Below are positions 1 to 14,753 of a stretch of 64,000 nt of DNA, piece after piece. Source of the DNA: Rachycentron canadum (lineage: Eukaryota; Chordata; Actinopteri; Carangiformes; Rachycentridae); the NCBI GenBank assembly GCA_038496675.1, contig CM076659.1, forward strand, positions 9,945,943 through 10,009,942, given 5' to 3'. The stretch's first letter is position 1. Each line of letters opens with the position of its first letter. Made by a program: the position numbers and the translations under genes. The notes beneath the pieces are model-generated. The model did no database searches. It saw only the letters and a list, made by a program, of their open reading frames with translations, and had not been told where the DNA came from.

Positions 1-3000
1 ACTTGAAGTTACCATTAAGATGGTTGTGTGATTGCACATCCATCAGGGTTTTAATAACCACCTGCATTAGGAAATAGTGGGAGATGAATGAAGTGGAGTG
101 GAGGTTTCAGTTTAGGACACAATAGGCCAGCTCTCGCTATCGACTCCTTCTAGGTGTGAGTCATACTTAAATACTTACAAATGGGGCAATTTTTCTTGCC
201 ATTTTTTTACTCTGGTGAAGTTCTCTATGTGAGGTATTGCACACTGAAAAAGTTATAGACACACAGGAATCAGACTGGATAATGGCACCGGCTGATGGCC
301 CAAAGTGAAAATATGATTTCAAACATACGCCCACATACACGCAGAAATGTGCACGGACACATACACACGTCGACGCTGCCCCTGTGTAAATCTTATAAAA
401 CTGTGACATTTCACTGCTGTACACCTCTCTCCTCTTCTCCACTCATCTTCTCCTCCTCCTGCTCCTATTCAGCTGCGTCCCGATGGGGGAGCCTGTTTGT
501 CTTATCGCCCTCTGCCAGCTGTGGTTCGGATTTGGGATCGAGGGGTCTCTCCTTCCCTCAGCTCTCCCCACACTAAAAAGACAGGGGGACAATGATTTGG
601 CATGCTTTACACACACACACCCATAAATAACTCCAGCACACATGCCAGCACACAAAGACACACAAACACGAACAGATATCACACGGACACGCACTTGCAC
701 ACATTCATGGAGCTCATTCAGATTTCATGGCTGCAAGTTGTGTAGACGTTCAGGGCAAAATAATAATTTTGAAGAGTAAATATTGTGTGACTCCTTTCAA
801 ATGGCTCTTTCCCCTTTTCCCTGTCATTAGATGCTCTGCTAGACTCTGTAACGCCACCTGCCTATGGCTGTTAATGACTACAGTCACTCTCTACTTCCCT
901 ATTCTCCTTACTCAATCCACTACCTTAATGAACTACCTGTACAGTGTGCATGAGCGTGTGTCTTTGTCTGTGTAAATATTGATGTGTTTGCTTGTGTTTG
1001 GGTGCGTATGAGGTACATAAACTGCTGGAGGGTTGCTCCCTTTGTATATGAGCCAATTATCTTTACTTACTTCTCTCCTAATGACTACTTTGAAATGAGC
1101 ACAGAAGAGGTGGAATAGAGATAACTCTGGCAGCCACAAGGAGCACATGTGCTGGTGTGTTGGTGCGAGAGGCCAGAGGTTGGAGCCAATCATTGAGATG
1201 ACTCTGGCAAAGAAATGAGCCTGAATTTGGCTAGTTTAATTATTTGGATCAGCACCTGCAGCAGACAGTTTGCCTTATTATTGGTTCATGATTTCATTAT
1301 TTAAATCATGCATAGTACTCATTTCCCACTCTATGCCCACATTCACTAAAGAAAGAGGGCTTACATTGATGTTGCATTCCTAAAGTCTCTTCCTTGAGCT
1401 TTGACTTTTTCAGCTGGTCTCTGGTGAATCTCTTCCTTGTATTTATTGAGAGATTTGGCATGGAAAACCTCAACAAAAGTGCTCATGTTGAATGCGAGTG
1501 GTTGAGAGCTTGTCAGATTATGATCACAGCCTCAAGGGCTTCGTGAACTTAACTGGTAATTTTTTTTGACTGCGATTGCTCATTGTGTGACTTGTCAAGC
1601 TCTAACAGAACCAACATGACACAGCATTAGTTAGAGTTTTATATCACACAACCTCTGTTATATTACTGCTTGTAAATTGAAAGCAGTTGTTTAGAATAGT
1701 CACAGACAAAACTAGTTATCACTCTACTCTGCTGCTTTGTGGCGCTTTTACCATCTGTGTCAGAAAACTGCTGAGCCAATGTGCGCTTTCTTCTCAGCAG
1801 ACCACATATTTGGAGAAGAAAGTCAAATATCTAGCATTTATTATAGTAAATATATTTCTTAATTATACATCTAATTACATATTTTTTTATTACAGGGGAT
1901 AGCTAAATCGAGCAGCAGAGGTTAAAAACACAACTCTGACATGATATCAGCTTTTTAAGTTGATATGGCTGGAGTCTGTTATTAAGTCTCCTTCAAACTC
2001 TGTTTTGGTCTCCACCAACTTCTGGAAAAAACTAAACAATTTTTTTTTTCTTCTGGCTACTTCCATCTGTCCTTCGAGGTCCAAACATTTCTCAATACAA
2101 CTTTAGTAGTTGAGTGTGTTCAGCAGGATGGAACAGATTGCCTTAAAAAAAAAAAAAAAAACTGTCACAACTGAAGTTAGGAATTGGCCTATCTCTCAAG
2201 ATTTCTTTAAAGATTTACTTCCCCTGACCCACCTAATTACGCCCACATATACCTCAAACAGTTTCACATCACTTTCCCTGTACTCTGACCTTTTCTAATA
2301 AAATTGAGGTCTTAAGAGGTAGTGGTGGTGACATAGCTGACAATAATGCCTTTGTTTATGTTACTTTCCACATCACTCTCAAATTACGCGAACACCAGAG
2401 GCAGCAGTTCCTATCCTCTGGAACCTCTGTTTAATAAATAGAATTCATTTTCTCTGTCTTTCGACATTGCCATGGGTGAGGAGTGTGTCGTGCTGTGTTG
2501 CTGAAGGCACGGTCAAATGGCCCCAGCTTGTAATGCCAACAGGACCGTGTTGTTTTTCTCTCTGTGTTTGGATATCAAGTGGCTGTCTTTTGTTATTTCA
2601 GTTATTTCTTTGACATGCAAATGTGTTCATGTGGTGTTAATGCTGTCCTCAGTGATCTCTTTACGCAGCCTTATATTAACAGAGACATATAAACAACAAC
2701 ACACAGAAGCCAAACAGCTGGCAAAAATCCAACACTGTCTAATACTTAACTTGCCAACACATCACACAATCTAATTTTATCTCCGGGCCTATTTCATGGC
2801 TCCATAACAAACTCTGGGATTAACACAGTGTTAGTTCTCTAGACAAATGCACGCACATACTCTGTGTGTATTTTTGTTCTCTCTGTATTACAAGTTGCCA
2901 GACTTGTGATGTCTCTGAGGTGTTTGCTTAGATAAAGGTCATCCCAACAATTAACCTTGTGTGACGATCAAAGAAGAATATAAACAGCAGGAACAGGAAC

Positions 3001-4130
3001 CCCTCAGTAAGAGGCAGACAATCTGCGCTTAAGCAAACATTGATATTTATACCAATATACTGGGCACACACTCACCTGGGCTTTGATTTCAGCTGCCTGA
3101 TAGTGCTGAGGGTTGAGGTGTGTGACCCAGTTCATCATATCCTTAATGCCTGTCTGAACAGCAGATTCGATCTGACAGAATCTCAACAGAACAGAAGAGC
3201 TGCACCCGCTTTGAGCCCTGGAGGAAGGACGATACAGCTGCAGCCAACAGTTTGGAGGCAAGTTAGCTTTGTTATTGAACACCTGCTGAGCAGTTACAGT
3301 GCTTTGCCTTCCACTTCTCTGGGGTATCTGACTGAAGCTGAAATCTATCAAGGGTTAGTTAAAGGAAAAATGGGATGTGAAAATGAAAACACCTGGAAGT
3401 GATTTCATTGAAATTAATAACAAGTTTGATACATGGAGACATAAGTGACAAAAAAAAAAAAAAAAAAATAGATACAAAAATGCCCCACACTTTTATTTCC
3501 TCATATCCCTAAAAAAAAAATATGACTAGGCTTTAGTGTCTCCTATGCTATAACACTGTTAGTCTATCTCTGAGGAAAAATTTATTTAATTGGTTTTAGC
3601 TCAAGGCTGCAACATAACAAAATGTGAAAAAAGTAAAGAGGTTTGCTCTGCATACGTTGCTTCAAGATGCCAGTTGTACAGTAAGCACATAGAGAGACAC
3701 AGCCAGTGTGTTTTGTTACATGTAGAAGCTCCATTCCTCTGTCATCTTCCACTGCCTACCCTACAGTATGTTCTGCTATACAGTCAGTGCAGGAAGCTGC
3801 TCCATGGGGAGTTGATTTCCAAAGTAAGTCTGAGAAGCTCTGTCCCACAAACAGTACAGTAGGTGGCAGAATCACCTTTGTGCTCAAATGTCACACCTGC
3901 TCTTTCTTTCCTCCCTTTTAAATTATAATCTTTGACACTCAAATAGAGAACCACACACCTACACACTGCACATAAAAAGCTTTCATGGTACCTGTGCCCT
4001 GTACTTGTCCAGTGTGATAGTCTTTCTTTTGTAATAGTGTGACATTGGTTCACGATTGTTATTACAACTTCTGCTTGGTAATACAGCCTCTGTAAACTAT
4101 TGCACTTTACATCCTCGAGCTGTAGGCAGT

Positions 4131-4155
4131 GATGAGCACAGGAGAAGTGCTCATC
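4131..4155. repeat. perfect 9-bp inverted repeat
   Basis: GATGAGCAC and GTGCTCATC flank a 7-base spacer in otherwise unique DNA. Confidence 0.75.
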
Positions 4156-4534
4156 TCAAAGTTACCCTCGAAGAATTGATTGGCTGTGTGTGTGCGCATG
4201 CGTGTGCAAGAAGACGTTACTTTTACAGTCAATAATGCTCGCTGTCAGATATGACACTTATTCCCTCTGTACTGTATCCTCTCCTTACTCCCTGAGCGTC
4301 TCTGTTGTCATTTCTCCTCGTTGTTCGCCCACTCATTTTTACATCTAGCTTGTGTGTTTGTCCACAGTGTAACGTGTGCACGCATGCGTTTTGTTTATTT
4401 ATTTATTTTAGAAATTGAGTGTATTGGCTTGGATGCATGCCTGTTGGATAGAAGTAATCTCTGCCGAGAGATGGAGCTTATCATACAAAAGTTATTTCAG
4501 GATTTGAGTGATGCATAAACATACGTTCATATTT

Positions 4535-4721
4535 ACACACACACACACACACACACACGACACACCAACACATATATACAAACCCCCATGTCTCTTGCTC
4601 TTAGAGCTGGTCAGTGTCGTTCTTTGTCACTTCCCATTATTCAGGGCTGTAAAAGCTGTCTATTTCTGTCTTTAGAAATAGATGTTGTACTTATATGGTA
4701 AACACACACACACACACACAG
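4535..4721. repeat. two short CA microsatellites
   Basis: (AC)12 at 4535-4558 and (AC)10 at 4702-4721 with unique sequence between them. Confidence 0.9.
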
Positions 4722-4929
4722 CATCAGTACGTTACTGGGTGAAGAAGCTGTTTCCCACAGATGTAGAAAAAAGTAAAAACATCTGATGTATTGTACCCAT
4801 ATTTGATTAGATATTTGATTTAGTAATTACTGTCAAACATAACTAATATAGTGATATACATTTCAGGAAAAAAACAGTACCAAGAGTCCTTCAGATTCTT
4901 TGAAACACTGAATTGCTCAGATAAGCACT

Positions 4930-5100
4930 AAATGCTTCACTCCTAACCCCCAAGCCTAATGCTAACCCTAACGATCTTTACCTCACTTTAACCAAAGTGC
5001 TTTTGTTGCCTAAACCTCGGTCTCCGGTCTGGCGGTTAAACACCTTGTACTAATCCGCCCCAGCCATCTTGTGGTCACTAACATTTCCTACTAAACACAT
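4930..5100. repeat. dispersed repeat rich in CTAACCC / TGCCTAAACC
   Basis: The sequence CCTAATGCTAACCCTAACGA, CTTTAACCAAAGTGCTTTTG and TTGCCTAAACCTC resembles a common fish repeat built around 'AACCCTAACC...TGCCTAAACCTAACCA'. It is not a telomere array because the TTAGGG-like unit is not repeated. A related stretch occurs at 54835-54960. Confidence 0.4.
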
Positions 5101-8100
5101 ACATACTGCTGTTGCAGTTTACTTGTATAGGAACCTAATTTCTGGGATACAGGTTTGGCTGCTCTGAGAGACTGATGATTTTTTTTTTCTGGTATTTCTT
5201 TATAAACCAAAGTATTAAAATGTTGACCTGGTAATTAAGGGATTACCAAAATTATCACAATTTAACCTGAGGGGGACATGAACATGTGCGGCAAACTTTC
5301 AGCTGTTGTGATATTTCAGTCTGGACTTCAGCGGTGGACTTTATCTATTTTATCATCATGCCAACATTTCCATCAGTCTCTCTGCAAATAACGGGTATCC
5401 CCAGGAAGTAGTCCAGTATGAAGACGTGACTTAGTGCTGTGGTCATCTGTCCTTGGACATCTCTAATGGTGAACATGTCACCTCAGCACTATAGAAATAG
5501 AAGTTGTTCTTGCAGCGACAGCTCATCTTATCCATCCTTGTTTGGAGACTGTCAGAATATTTTGTTTCTGCCCGAGGCGCTCTGCCAATTCATAAACAAG
5601 AAAACTGTCCTCCACCTATGCCAATATGGAGGCTAGTAGTTAAAGTGTGTGTGTGGGTGGGTGGGCCTTTTACTATGCACCTTCAGGATCCTCAGTCTTT
5701 GTGCATGAATCAGATGGACAATTTCTCGTGATCTGGATGAATATGAGTATTAGTATTAGTAGTGTAATTGTGACTGCCTTTTTTCTGTTTGTTTGTGTGA
5801 AAGGATTTAACAATGAAAGAGAGGCAGCAGGAGAGCAACAGACTGTTCAAATTGTGCATGTAATTCACTGCATCATTCATCTTTGCAGCTATTTCTGAAT
5901 GCTGGTCTCTGTTTTATTCTGTGCCAACTCTCAGACACATTTCTCTCTCTCTATCTATCTCTTGCTCTCTCTCTGTGTTTCCATTTTTTTCCATCACCGC
6001 TTCTTCCCTTGCCCTTCTCCATCCTTCCAAAGTGTGTGTCAAGACGTAAGAAGTAGAAAGAAAAAGGATAGGAGAGACGAGATTGAGTCAGAGATAGTGG
6101 GTGTAATAGACAAAATTGGTTGGCAGAGATGGGTCGATAAGAGAGGGCTGGATAAATGAACATAAGGGGGGGGGGACTCCAAAACATCCCTTTAGAGCTG
6201 CAGGGTTGAAGCCCAGCCTTTTCACAAGGAAGAGTACTTTTGGAGAGTTTTGGAATGAAAATGGACTGTCTTATGAAGCCAAGCAAATTGGTGAATTGGG
6301 AACAAGAGGCAACACTTCTGCATTTAATATCAACCACATGATATATTAGATAAAGGGACGCTGTGAAAGCTTCAGTTTTCCTTTTCTCCATCACTGACCT
6401 GCTTACTTTACCTCACACTGCTTCCTCTCCTCTGTCACTTGTGCATAATAAAAGAAGGGGGTGAGCAGCAGGAGAGAGTAACACAGGGTGCACATCTCAG
6501 AAGAAAACGCTGAAAGAGCAAAACAGAAAGGAGGTACAAGGAAGTCATTCAAATCCATAAATTCAATTTGTGAAACTTCCAGTGTTTGAGTTAAGTTGCC
6601 ACTGTCAAAGGCAGGAGTTTGTTGAATCCTTAAACACATATCTTGTTAGTCAGTGGTGCTCTAATTAAGGCAACATTGCACTGCACAACCCGTCATAGCC
6701 CGTGCACAAGTATCTGTACATTATTTTGCAGTGACTTTGACCTTAAATCACAATTTGGCACATGTCCAAATAATTAAGTTATGTCAATTTAAACTGTGAG
6801 ACAATCAACATATTTGTGATTGACTTTTTAAGGTAGAATTAGACAATATAATTATGAGAGACGCCAAGGTTGTTTCTGTCATTTTGCCCACTTATCACAG
6901 CTGAGGAAGATATAAGGAAAGAAGAGATGAAAACAAAAGTCATTGTGGGGCTCGAATAAAACATATAGGTACAGACACACACACGCATGCACATGAAACT
7001 ACCTCCTGCACAGTTTGATGAGACTTTTATAGAGTTGTTTTGTTTGTTTCTTCTCTGTGCAGCATCAGATACACAGGCCTGTCACAGTCTGATGAAAGGA
7101 GAAAGAGCTGTGCTTTTTTGTATTTTTGGAATTGGGCTGCACTTTTCATGTTTTCTTACAGCTCTGAGTTTCAGCAGTGAAATAATGCATTTAAAATATG
7201 GCTGCACATGCGTGCAGACAAGTGTTTTTCGGCAGGTATCCTGACTGATGATTTGGTCTGTGTCCTTGATATTAGTCGGAGAACAAACCCTGGTTATAAT
7301 TTTTGTTAGAGATTTTTCTTTTCTGTCTTTATATTTTGGTTTAATGCATAAACAAATGAAGGAAATTCAACAAATATGCCTCTGTTTTTTGAGCAGTCAG
7401 AGTGTTCACATTTTTTCTATGAGGCAGCAAGTACACACCGGAACATCCTTATAAAGCACCACAATGGTCTTAAACTATGGCATTTAATGCCAGGGAAAAA
7501 AAAGTTGTAAAAAAAGTTGTAATAGAAATAACATCATGTTCTTTTCCAAATGTCTTACTAATGTGCCTTGTGAGAGTCAGAGGTGTCCTCATGTGAAAAC
7601 TTTGTAATCACTTTAGAAAATTGGTGTTTTTGCTCTCCAGAACTAGAGCAGTTTTTCATAGACAACATACACAGACAGTGATCATCAGGTTTTTTCAGAG
7701 ACATGAAACTGCTGAAATTGCACCTGCTCAAAAGATGTTAACCATAGTAAAGGTCCGGATATTTTCAAGGAAAGAAATCAGTCCCAGAGAGAGAGAGACC
7801 AAGAGTGTTTAAAAAAAAAAAAAAAAAAAACCAGATCCAACCTACCCGGCCTCCTCCACCTGTCACCGATCCATACCTGTCCACCCACTGTTTTCCCATT
7901 AGCCATGGGTGAATTCAGCCAAATCGGGCTCCTTTCTACAGAGTTACTGTTCATTCACACAAATGCACAAGCAAGTACACACTTGAGCGAGAGCACATAC
8001 TGAAATGCTCACATTAGCATTCACTCCCACAAGCACGCATGTACTCACTGTCCTCTGCGTCTTACATAACAGTTGTATTTACAATGACGGTGGATAGATG

Positions 8101-11100
8101 AGCTGCTTGTTTGGAGAAAATTTGCCGGCAACAAGTTCAGTGTCCTCTAGGAATCAACACAACACTTTTTTGTTTGTTTGTTTTCCTGTTTAGTGTGCAT
8201 TTGTGTTCACATGCTTAAATTTGTCTAAATGCTAGAGAGTCTGCAGATGGTCTAGTAGTCCATCATGGCGTTGTTATAGTGGGATGTAGTTCACCCTGGT
8301 TCACCTCTGGCTCCCTGCCCATATGGAGAGAGAAACACAAGCAAAGAAAGAGAGAAAACTATTTTCCATTGCTTCAGTCCACAGGAGTCCCACAGTCTTT
8401 GAAGCTGTAATCCCCCCCACGCCATCATACCAGTGTCATAAGACAGAGGTGTCTCCAGTGCACACACATACACCCACTCGGCAGATATAGTCAAGAGTGG
8501 AGACACTTAAGAACCCTAGTAAGAGCAGGAGAATGAGCTCTGAAAATTGTGTTGAGAGTGAGGTGGAAAGTTCAGCAGCAGCCCTGCTGGATAGACAGAC
8601 ACAGACAGCTCCTTGAGAAAGCTGTAGAAGATGTCAAGAGAAGTGAGGGATTACATTAGGAGAGTTAGCGATTGTGGTAGTGTAAGTGCTGCACTTGTCA
8701 CGATCAAAGCTGCTATTAGTGAGGATCAAATCAGGCTCATGAAACATGTAACATGAGCACAAACGGAGGAGCTGTCAAGTTGAAGAGAAAAAGAAGGGCA
8801 AGACGGAGAGAAACGGGAGATATTTGATATATTTGTTCAATTTTCTTTTTAAGGTATTTGGCTGTTTTTGTGTTGGTGAGTGTGGGTGGTGAGGCGTAGG
8901 TTTAGGTCTTGCTCAAGGAGACACTGGCAGGACAAATGGCTCATTTGGGATTAACGTGGGCTGTATTTGTCTTGGGGCAATCACTCTAACCACCCTGCTT
9001 AGGCGCAGGTTCAGCATGCTCTTATGTCTGTATAACCTTTGTGCTGACACTTTTTTGATGAATTATCCCCACAGGGTGCAAGGTGCAAATACCTCCCCAT
9101 CAATAATTCCCATTAAGTCTTTCATTTCCTGAGCAGAGTCTGTGACAGCCTCCAAATATCTGCACTGTGGCACAGACTACGAGAAGAAAGTTGTTGTAAA
9201 CTTGAAAGACAAACAACACCCTTGACAATCTACATAGTTGATAGAACCACACTCACACTCACGCAGACACAAACACACCATGCATGCACACATGGACAGC
9301 TGCATCGCCTCAGTCGAGTCTCTTGGTGGATTCCCAATCAAGTGGCCTGTGCCTAAATCACGGCGAAGGTGACCTCTTGTCCTCAGATGGTTGACAGCTA
9401 CGGGACTGATCTGTCCCTGTTCTATTAGGACTGATTGTATCATTTGGATACAGATGGGTCGTTTAACCCAGCAGCTGTCCTCATCAGACACACCAGACTG
9501 AGCCCCCTGGTTAATGGCTCACACGAAGTCATAAGGGGAACAGAGGCTGGCAATGAAGAGGAAACACACAAATTAACTACATGGGCAGCAGGGTGGCAGA
9601 GTGGATGGAATAGTCAACCTGTTACCAAAATGGCTGGAGCTGCCAAAACCACAGATGTGTGGTCCGTGTTAAGTGAGGCAGGATCCTGAATCCTTTTCCA
9701 TTTACTCCAGCAGTCAATAACTCAAAGTTATTACAACAAAGTTAAACTTGTCCTTAGCAGTTCTACATTTAAATGGGAATGAGTCTCCTCCAATTCATTT
9801 TGGAAAAGCCAAGTTTTGAGTGAGGGTCACAATGCCAAATCATTTACCCAAGTGATTGATGAGCTGACTGTTGGATACTGATATATCGGCTGTTTTTCAG
9901 TTTGAACAGTTCTACCGTTTGAGTTATCACATGGTTATTGTCAAAAGAAGTTCACAACCTGCAGTGAGTTTATTTTGATATTGTTGGTAAAGTAGTCAAC
10001 ATGTTTTAACTACTGTAGACTGTGCTGTGCTAGAACCAAACTTTGTAGACAATATGGTCTGTTAGATCTGCAGCATCTTCCAGCCATCTGCCACTCCATA
10101 TTTTTCATGTTTTCTCTTCATAGTTGGATTGCTCAAAGTAACACTTCCTTTTCCTGTCAACTAATTGAAGATGCTGTCAAAGGCAAAACAAATCAAAATA
10201 AACAAAAATTAACTGGAAATCCAGTCATGTGATACTTTAGACTAGTTGGTCACAGGTGGGCAAAGATATGGACTGCTCTGTCAACAGTGATGTTTTTGAT
10301 CAATTAAGTAATTATTTGTTGAATTGGGACATGACTAATTTTGTCTAAAATAATTAGAAAAATGTAAACAAAAGGTAATACAACACACAAATGTAATAAC
10401 ACAAGGCAGGCACATGCATGTTATTATTATAATATATTTTATTTTCTTTCTGTGGATGCCCTATTTTCTTTTCCCTCTATTGACCCTGAGCTGCCTGTCG
10501 AATAACTTCCTAATGCAACAAATGACAAACATTTTAGCAAGTCAGAGGAGGACAGGCAAGAGGTTTTCAGAGGGAGAATTTTGTCATACAAAAATAAATG
10601 TTCCTAACAATCATCCACCCACAAGTTGGAAGCCATGCTGCTTCTATGTCTGTTTTAAATTCAAACTACATAATCGAGGCAGGTAAGATGGAAGATGCTC
10701 TTTAAATTGGTTATTTACAACACTTGCAGTCTGGCCTTGGAGGAAAGATGATCTGGTGAGAGAGAAAGATGGGCTTTGAATAAAGTGGTCTATGCATGAT
10801 GTGGTTCTGGTAGAAAGACAGTTCATTAACACAGGAATCATCACTACAGCTACATGGAGTCTAATGAAATCCTGCTGTAATTCACCAAAATACTCTCAGA
10901 ATGAAAGAAAGAGAGGGTAGAGCGGTAATGGAGTGTTTGAGTCAGCGTCACTGAAACTAGTTTCAGGTCAGAGAGTGAGATGCTGTGAAATTGGGTTACC
11001 TCAAAAAGGTTTGATTTAATCAGTGCAAAGTCAGACTGCATTTTAGTGTTACATCTGCGTATTTGGTGCACAGCGTGGACCTGATGAAAGCCGTTTCTGT

Positions 11101-14100
11101 TTCTCTCACTTAATCTCACCCTCCCTTGCTCCTCCCCTCCTCATTTGCCATATTAGTCCATGCATGTGTGCACCCACACTGCTTTTCTCCCTAGTGACAC
11201 CTCGACTCAGCAACAAGTAGCTCACATGCATGCATCTCAATACAAAAGGCTCCTCACTTGGCCTGTTGGAGACATACTGTACATGAGTATAAAACATGGA
11301 TAAGATGCACACGCTGCTATTGAACTGGTGCGACTGCGGTCCGGGGGTGGGATAAGAGCTCTCTCCTGTTGCAGAGAGAAGACAGACTCTGAAAATGGAA
11401 GCGTAGATTTTCTGTCCTCCTCCTACACAGGCAGCCAAGCTCGGAGGGGCTCCGTCTCTGCGCGGCTCTCTGATCTCCAAGTCACAAAACACCTGCTGCC
11501 TGCCTTCAGACAGGCATGGAGAGCGGGGGGTGTGAGGGGATGAGGGGGTGGGGTGGAGTGGAACAGCAGTCAAGCAGCCAAGAGGTTGGGTGTGACAGTG
11601 GGAGGAAGAGGCTTCAGAGGAAATACAGAGTGCCTGTGTTAGATGATAACATGTAAAACAGCAGTGGAGCGAGGTGTAGCAAAGAAGAGGCAATACAGTG
11701 AGTTCACATCAGCACTGGTGCTTCAGGAATATCAGAGACCTATCATCACTTGCAGAATGTTTGACGGCTTCCAGGAGGTGCAGGTAGCACCGTGTGATTT
11801 AGTGCTCCTCTTTTCCTGCGTTCATCTTGGCTGACTTTGCTACTAGTTGGTGCCTAGATAGAAAAACAATGTGAAACCCAAAGATTCTCCCCTGTGGGTT
11901 ATTTGCAGACCTCATGACCTAGTGAGCCATTCCTATCCTCATCTCTGTGTCTGTTTCCTTTCCATCTTCATCTGTCCACACATAGCAACCTCATTCCTCA
12001 CTTTATCCAAAGGAATATGTAAGGAGCTCCACCAGGGTATGAAATCTGAGAACAGTAGAAGACAGTGTGTTAACTCATTTTAATGTATAGTGGAAAAGTG
12101 TCATGACCTAAATCTAATAGTTGTTTTGTTTCTAATCACAGTGTCACCAAGGATGAAGTTTTAATTCTCGCTAATTCATTTTCTGTATCTTCTATGCTAT
12201 GAACAAATCCCTGACCACTCCACTCCTTCTCTCATGACCTTTCAGCTTCTTCTCACTATCATCACTCTGATGCCCAGAGCAAGGAGCAAAGCAGAAGCCT
12301 GATCCTTAAATCTGAAGTAACTCAGCCATAAGCCGATAAAGTCCAGTAAATATCAAGGCTGCATTCATCCTCCAACTGTCTTCTACTTGTTCGGTTGCAA
12401 TTTTGCTATATTTCCTACAGGAGGGATAATTAACTGTGTATAAAATCAGACAGCTGTAAACCGGCGCTAGACATTAATCCAAGAAGAGTCAGCACAAATA
12501 AAAGATTTGCCAAGATTTGTTTAAAGTCATTTCTAAGACTTAAAGTGGGTTTACATATATACTTAAAGATTCATTTGGGGGTACTACCAATTTATTCACA
12601 ATCTAGGCTCATCAGGGTTGAGGTTATATATTGAAATGTAGAATTCCATGTGTACTTTGTTGTTCCAATCTAATTTGCCTGCAGGGCGTTTTAAATCCCA
12701 AAGATGAAATGTAGAACGGAAATAATTATGATTATTTCCTTCTTAAAGGGACAAATATGAGTTTGTATGCAATATTCTTTTAGGTTTGCATCAGCTGTGG
12801 TTTGACTTGTCTGTATCTGCCCTCTACTGGTCTAAACTGTTTGGTACAGCCAACTGTTTTCAAGTCCCTGGACAAAGGGGTGAACAGTGCACATCGTAAT
12901 TTAATGTGGAGCGCGGGAGTTTTTTTCTTCCTGTCTGTCATTCAAAGTGTCTGTATAAATAAAATTAAATAATAATGATAATAATGATGAAAATCATCAA
13001 CTTCCTGGACTGTGCAGTAGTACTCAAATCCAAAAGACCAAATCAGCTGATATCAGTGCTGTTTCTCTTACCGATATTCACCTTGAGGGGTGTGCATTAA
13101 GTTTAAGTCTTAAAGTCACCTGGTCTAACTCTGCAGGTCACTCTCATATGCCCAAAAGACTCTCATGTGCCTAGTGGCATAGCCTAGTACAAACACATTC
13201 ACATATTTTGTCATACACAGACAAAAATAATTACTTTGTCAATCATATATTCTTTAAAACAGCTTTTAATAAATATTCATTAGTCAAATTGAAGTGTACT
13301 AAGTTGTATTTCTCTCCCAGCTGGAAGCGGCATGCATCATTAGTTACATATAGTTTAGACTTCATTAATATCCCGTCTTCCTCTCTGGTCTTCATTACTC
13401 TGAAGGTGATGCGTGTGTGTGGCATGCTTGCCTGTGAAGTTTGAGGATTCCCCCTGTGTCAACCTCTCAGTCCATCTGTTTGCCCTCAGGACAGGCAACT
13501 GCTTTCAGAGTTGTGGCTGTGTAGGTTTTTGCCTGCAGATGGCAGCAGCATCATGGAGCTTATTTTATGGTGTAAGGTATCTGAGCCCTAACACAGTCAA
13601 TTGCTCCAGTGTGAGTATGTTTGATGAAGAATACTCTCCATCTCATTTAAAATCTAATAGTGTTCACAAATATCAGCAAGGCACAGTCGTGGATTTGTAC
13701 ACTCTTTTCTTCTGGATTTTTTGTTTCTTTTCCTAATCAGCAAACTGAAATTTTATATATAGGAACTGTTCTTTGACTTTGGCAACTATTCCAAATGGCA
13801 TCCTTAAATGTAATAGGAGTTATAAAATGATTCCAGTGCTTTATCTGAATCTGAATCTACGTAATAGGTATCACTTAGTATAAGTTTGGGTTGGAATGCT
13901 AGAGAGGTTATGTCTAGTAAGCCCTGTGATATTAAAACACACGGCCAATATGTTATAACTGCTGAACCACAGCAATGCACTTTTTGAACAAGATTACCTT
14001 TGACTGAGAGCCACAATGTACCTCATGGTTAATTTTGGCCCCATAGTACGTTGACGGACTGGAGACATCTGCTGCTAACAAAGTTTCTGATAAAATGAAT

Positions 14101-14753
14101 CTCGCAGTGAATTCTGTCTTAAACTTAAAATAAAATGCCTAAAGAAAAAAGTTCTGCTTGCATTCCGGTGATAATGCTTCAATTTCCCCTTTTCATCACA
14201 CACACTTTGACTCAATCTGACTTGTCTGAGGTCAACTCTCAATTCTAGATTAAAGCATATACTACTTATGTGTGTATAAACGGTCCTTGTATTTCACAGT
14301 GGAGTGTAATTCTGCATTAAGTCATACTTTGAGGAAAGTCATCACAGCACATAGAAACTAAGGGCTAAAAAGGCAAATTGTAGGACACAATCTCCATAAG
14401 CAGAAAACATCCATCCCCATGGATTTGGATGATTGCTTTGCTCATTCAGCTGTTGACTATAGTTCAACTGTAAAATGTATTTCAACAATCCACATGTCAT
14501 GTTCATTTTACCTGAATGATCTGTGCATATAAGAGAAAGACAAACAAAGTAAGTTGAGGACTTATACCTTAAGCCATCCAGAAAAATGGGTAGGTTAGGA
14601 AAGTATAGCAAAGGTTTATGACCTGGATACTGTAAGATGGAAATTTACATTAAAAATGATGTTTATAATAATAAACAACATATAGCAAAGAATGATTAAG
14701 TTGTATTCACAACTTCAAAAACAAGGCTCTTTTGCTGCTCATGCCACTTTGCT

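Larger units (their letters stand above)
1..14753. other. non-coding flank or distal intron
   Basis: I see no exon with homology or convincing splice signals. Contents: short CA arrays and a CTAACCC-type repeat (listed), poly-A runs at 2145-2161, 3452-3469 and 7811-7830, a CT-rich stretch at 5940-6020, and AT-rich unique DNA. If a distal kcnip2 first exon exists upstream of the window, this is intron; otherwise it is intergenic. Confidence 0.6.

Noticed and set aside
9580..9640. GGCAGCAGGGTGGCAGAGTGG resembling the start of a tRNA-type SINE (GGCAGCACGGTGGCGCAGTGG)
   Set aside because: Similarity ends after about 20 bases and no box B or tail follows.
11106..11693. 195-codon open frame on the minus strand
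   Set aside because: No domain or homology recognised and no splice partners; chance ORF in GC-richer DNA.
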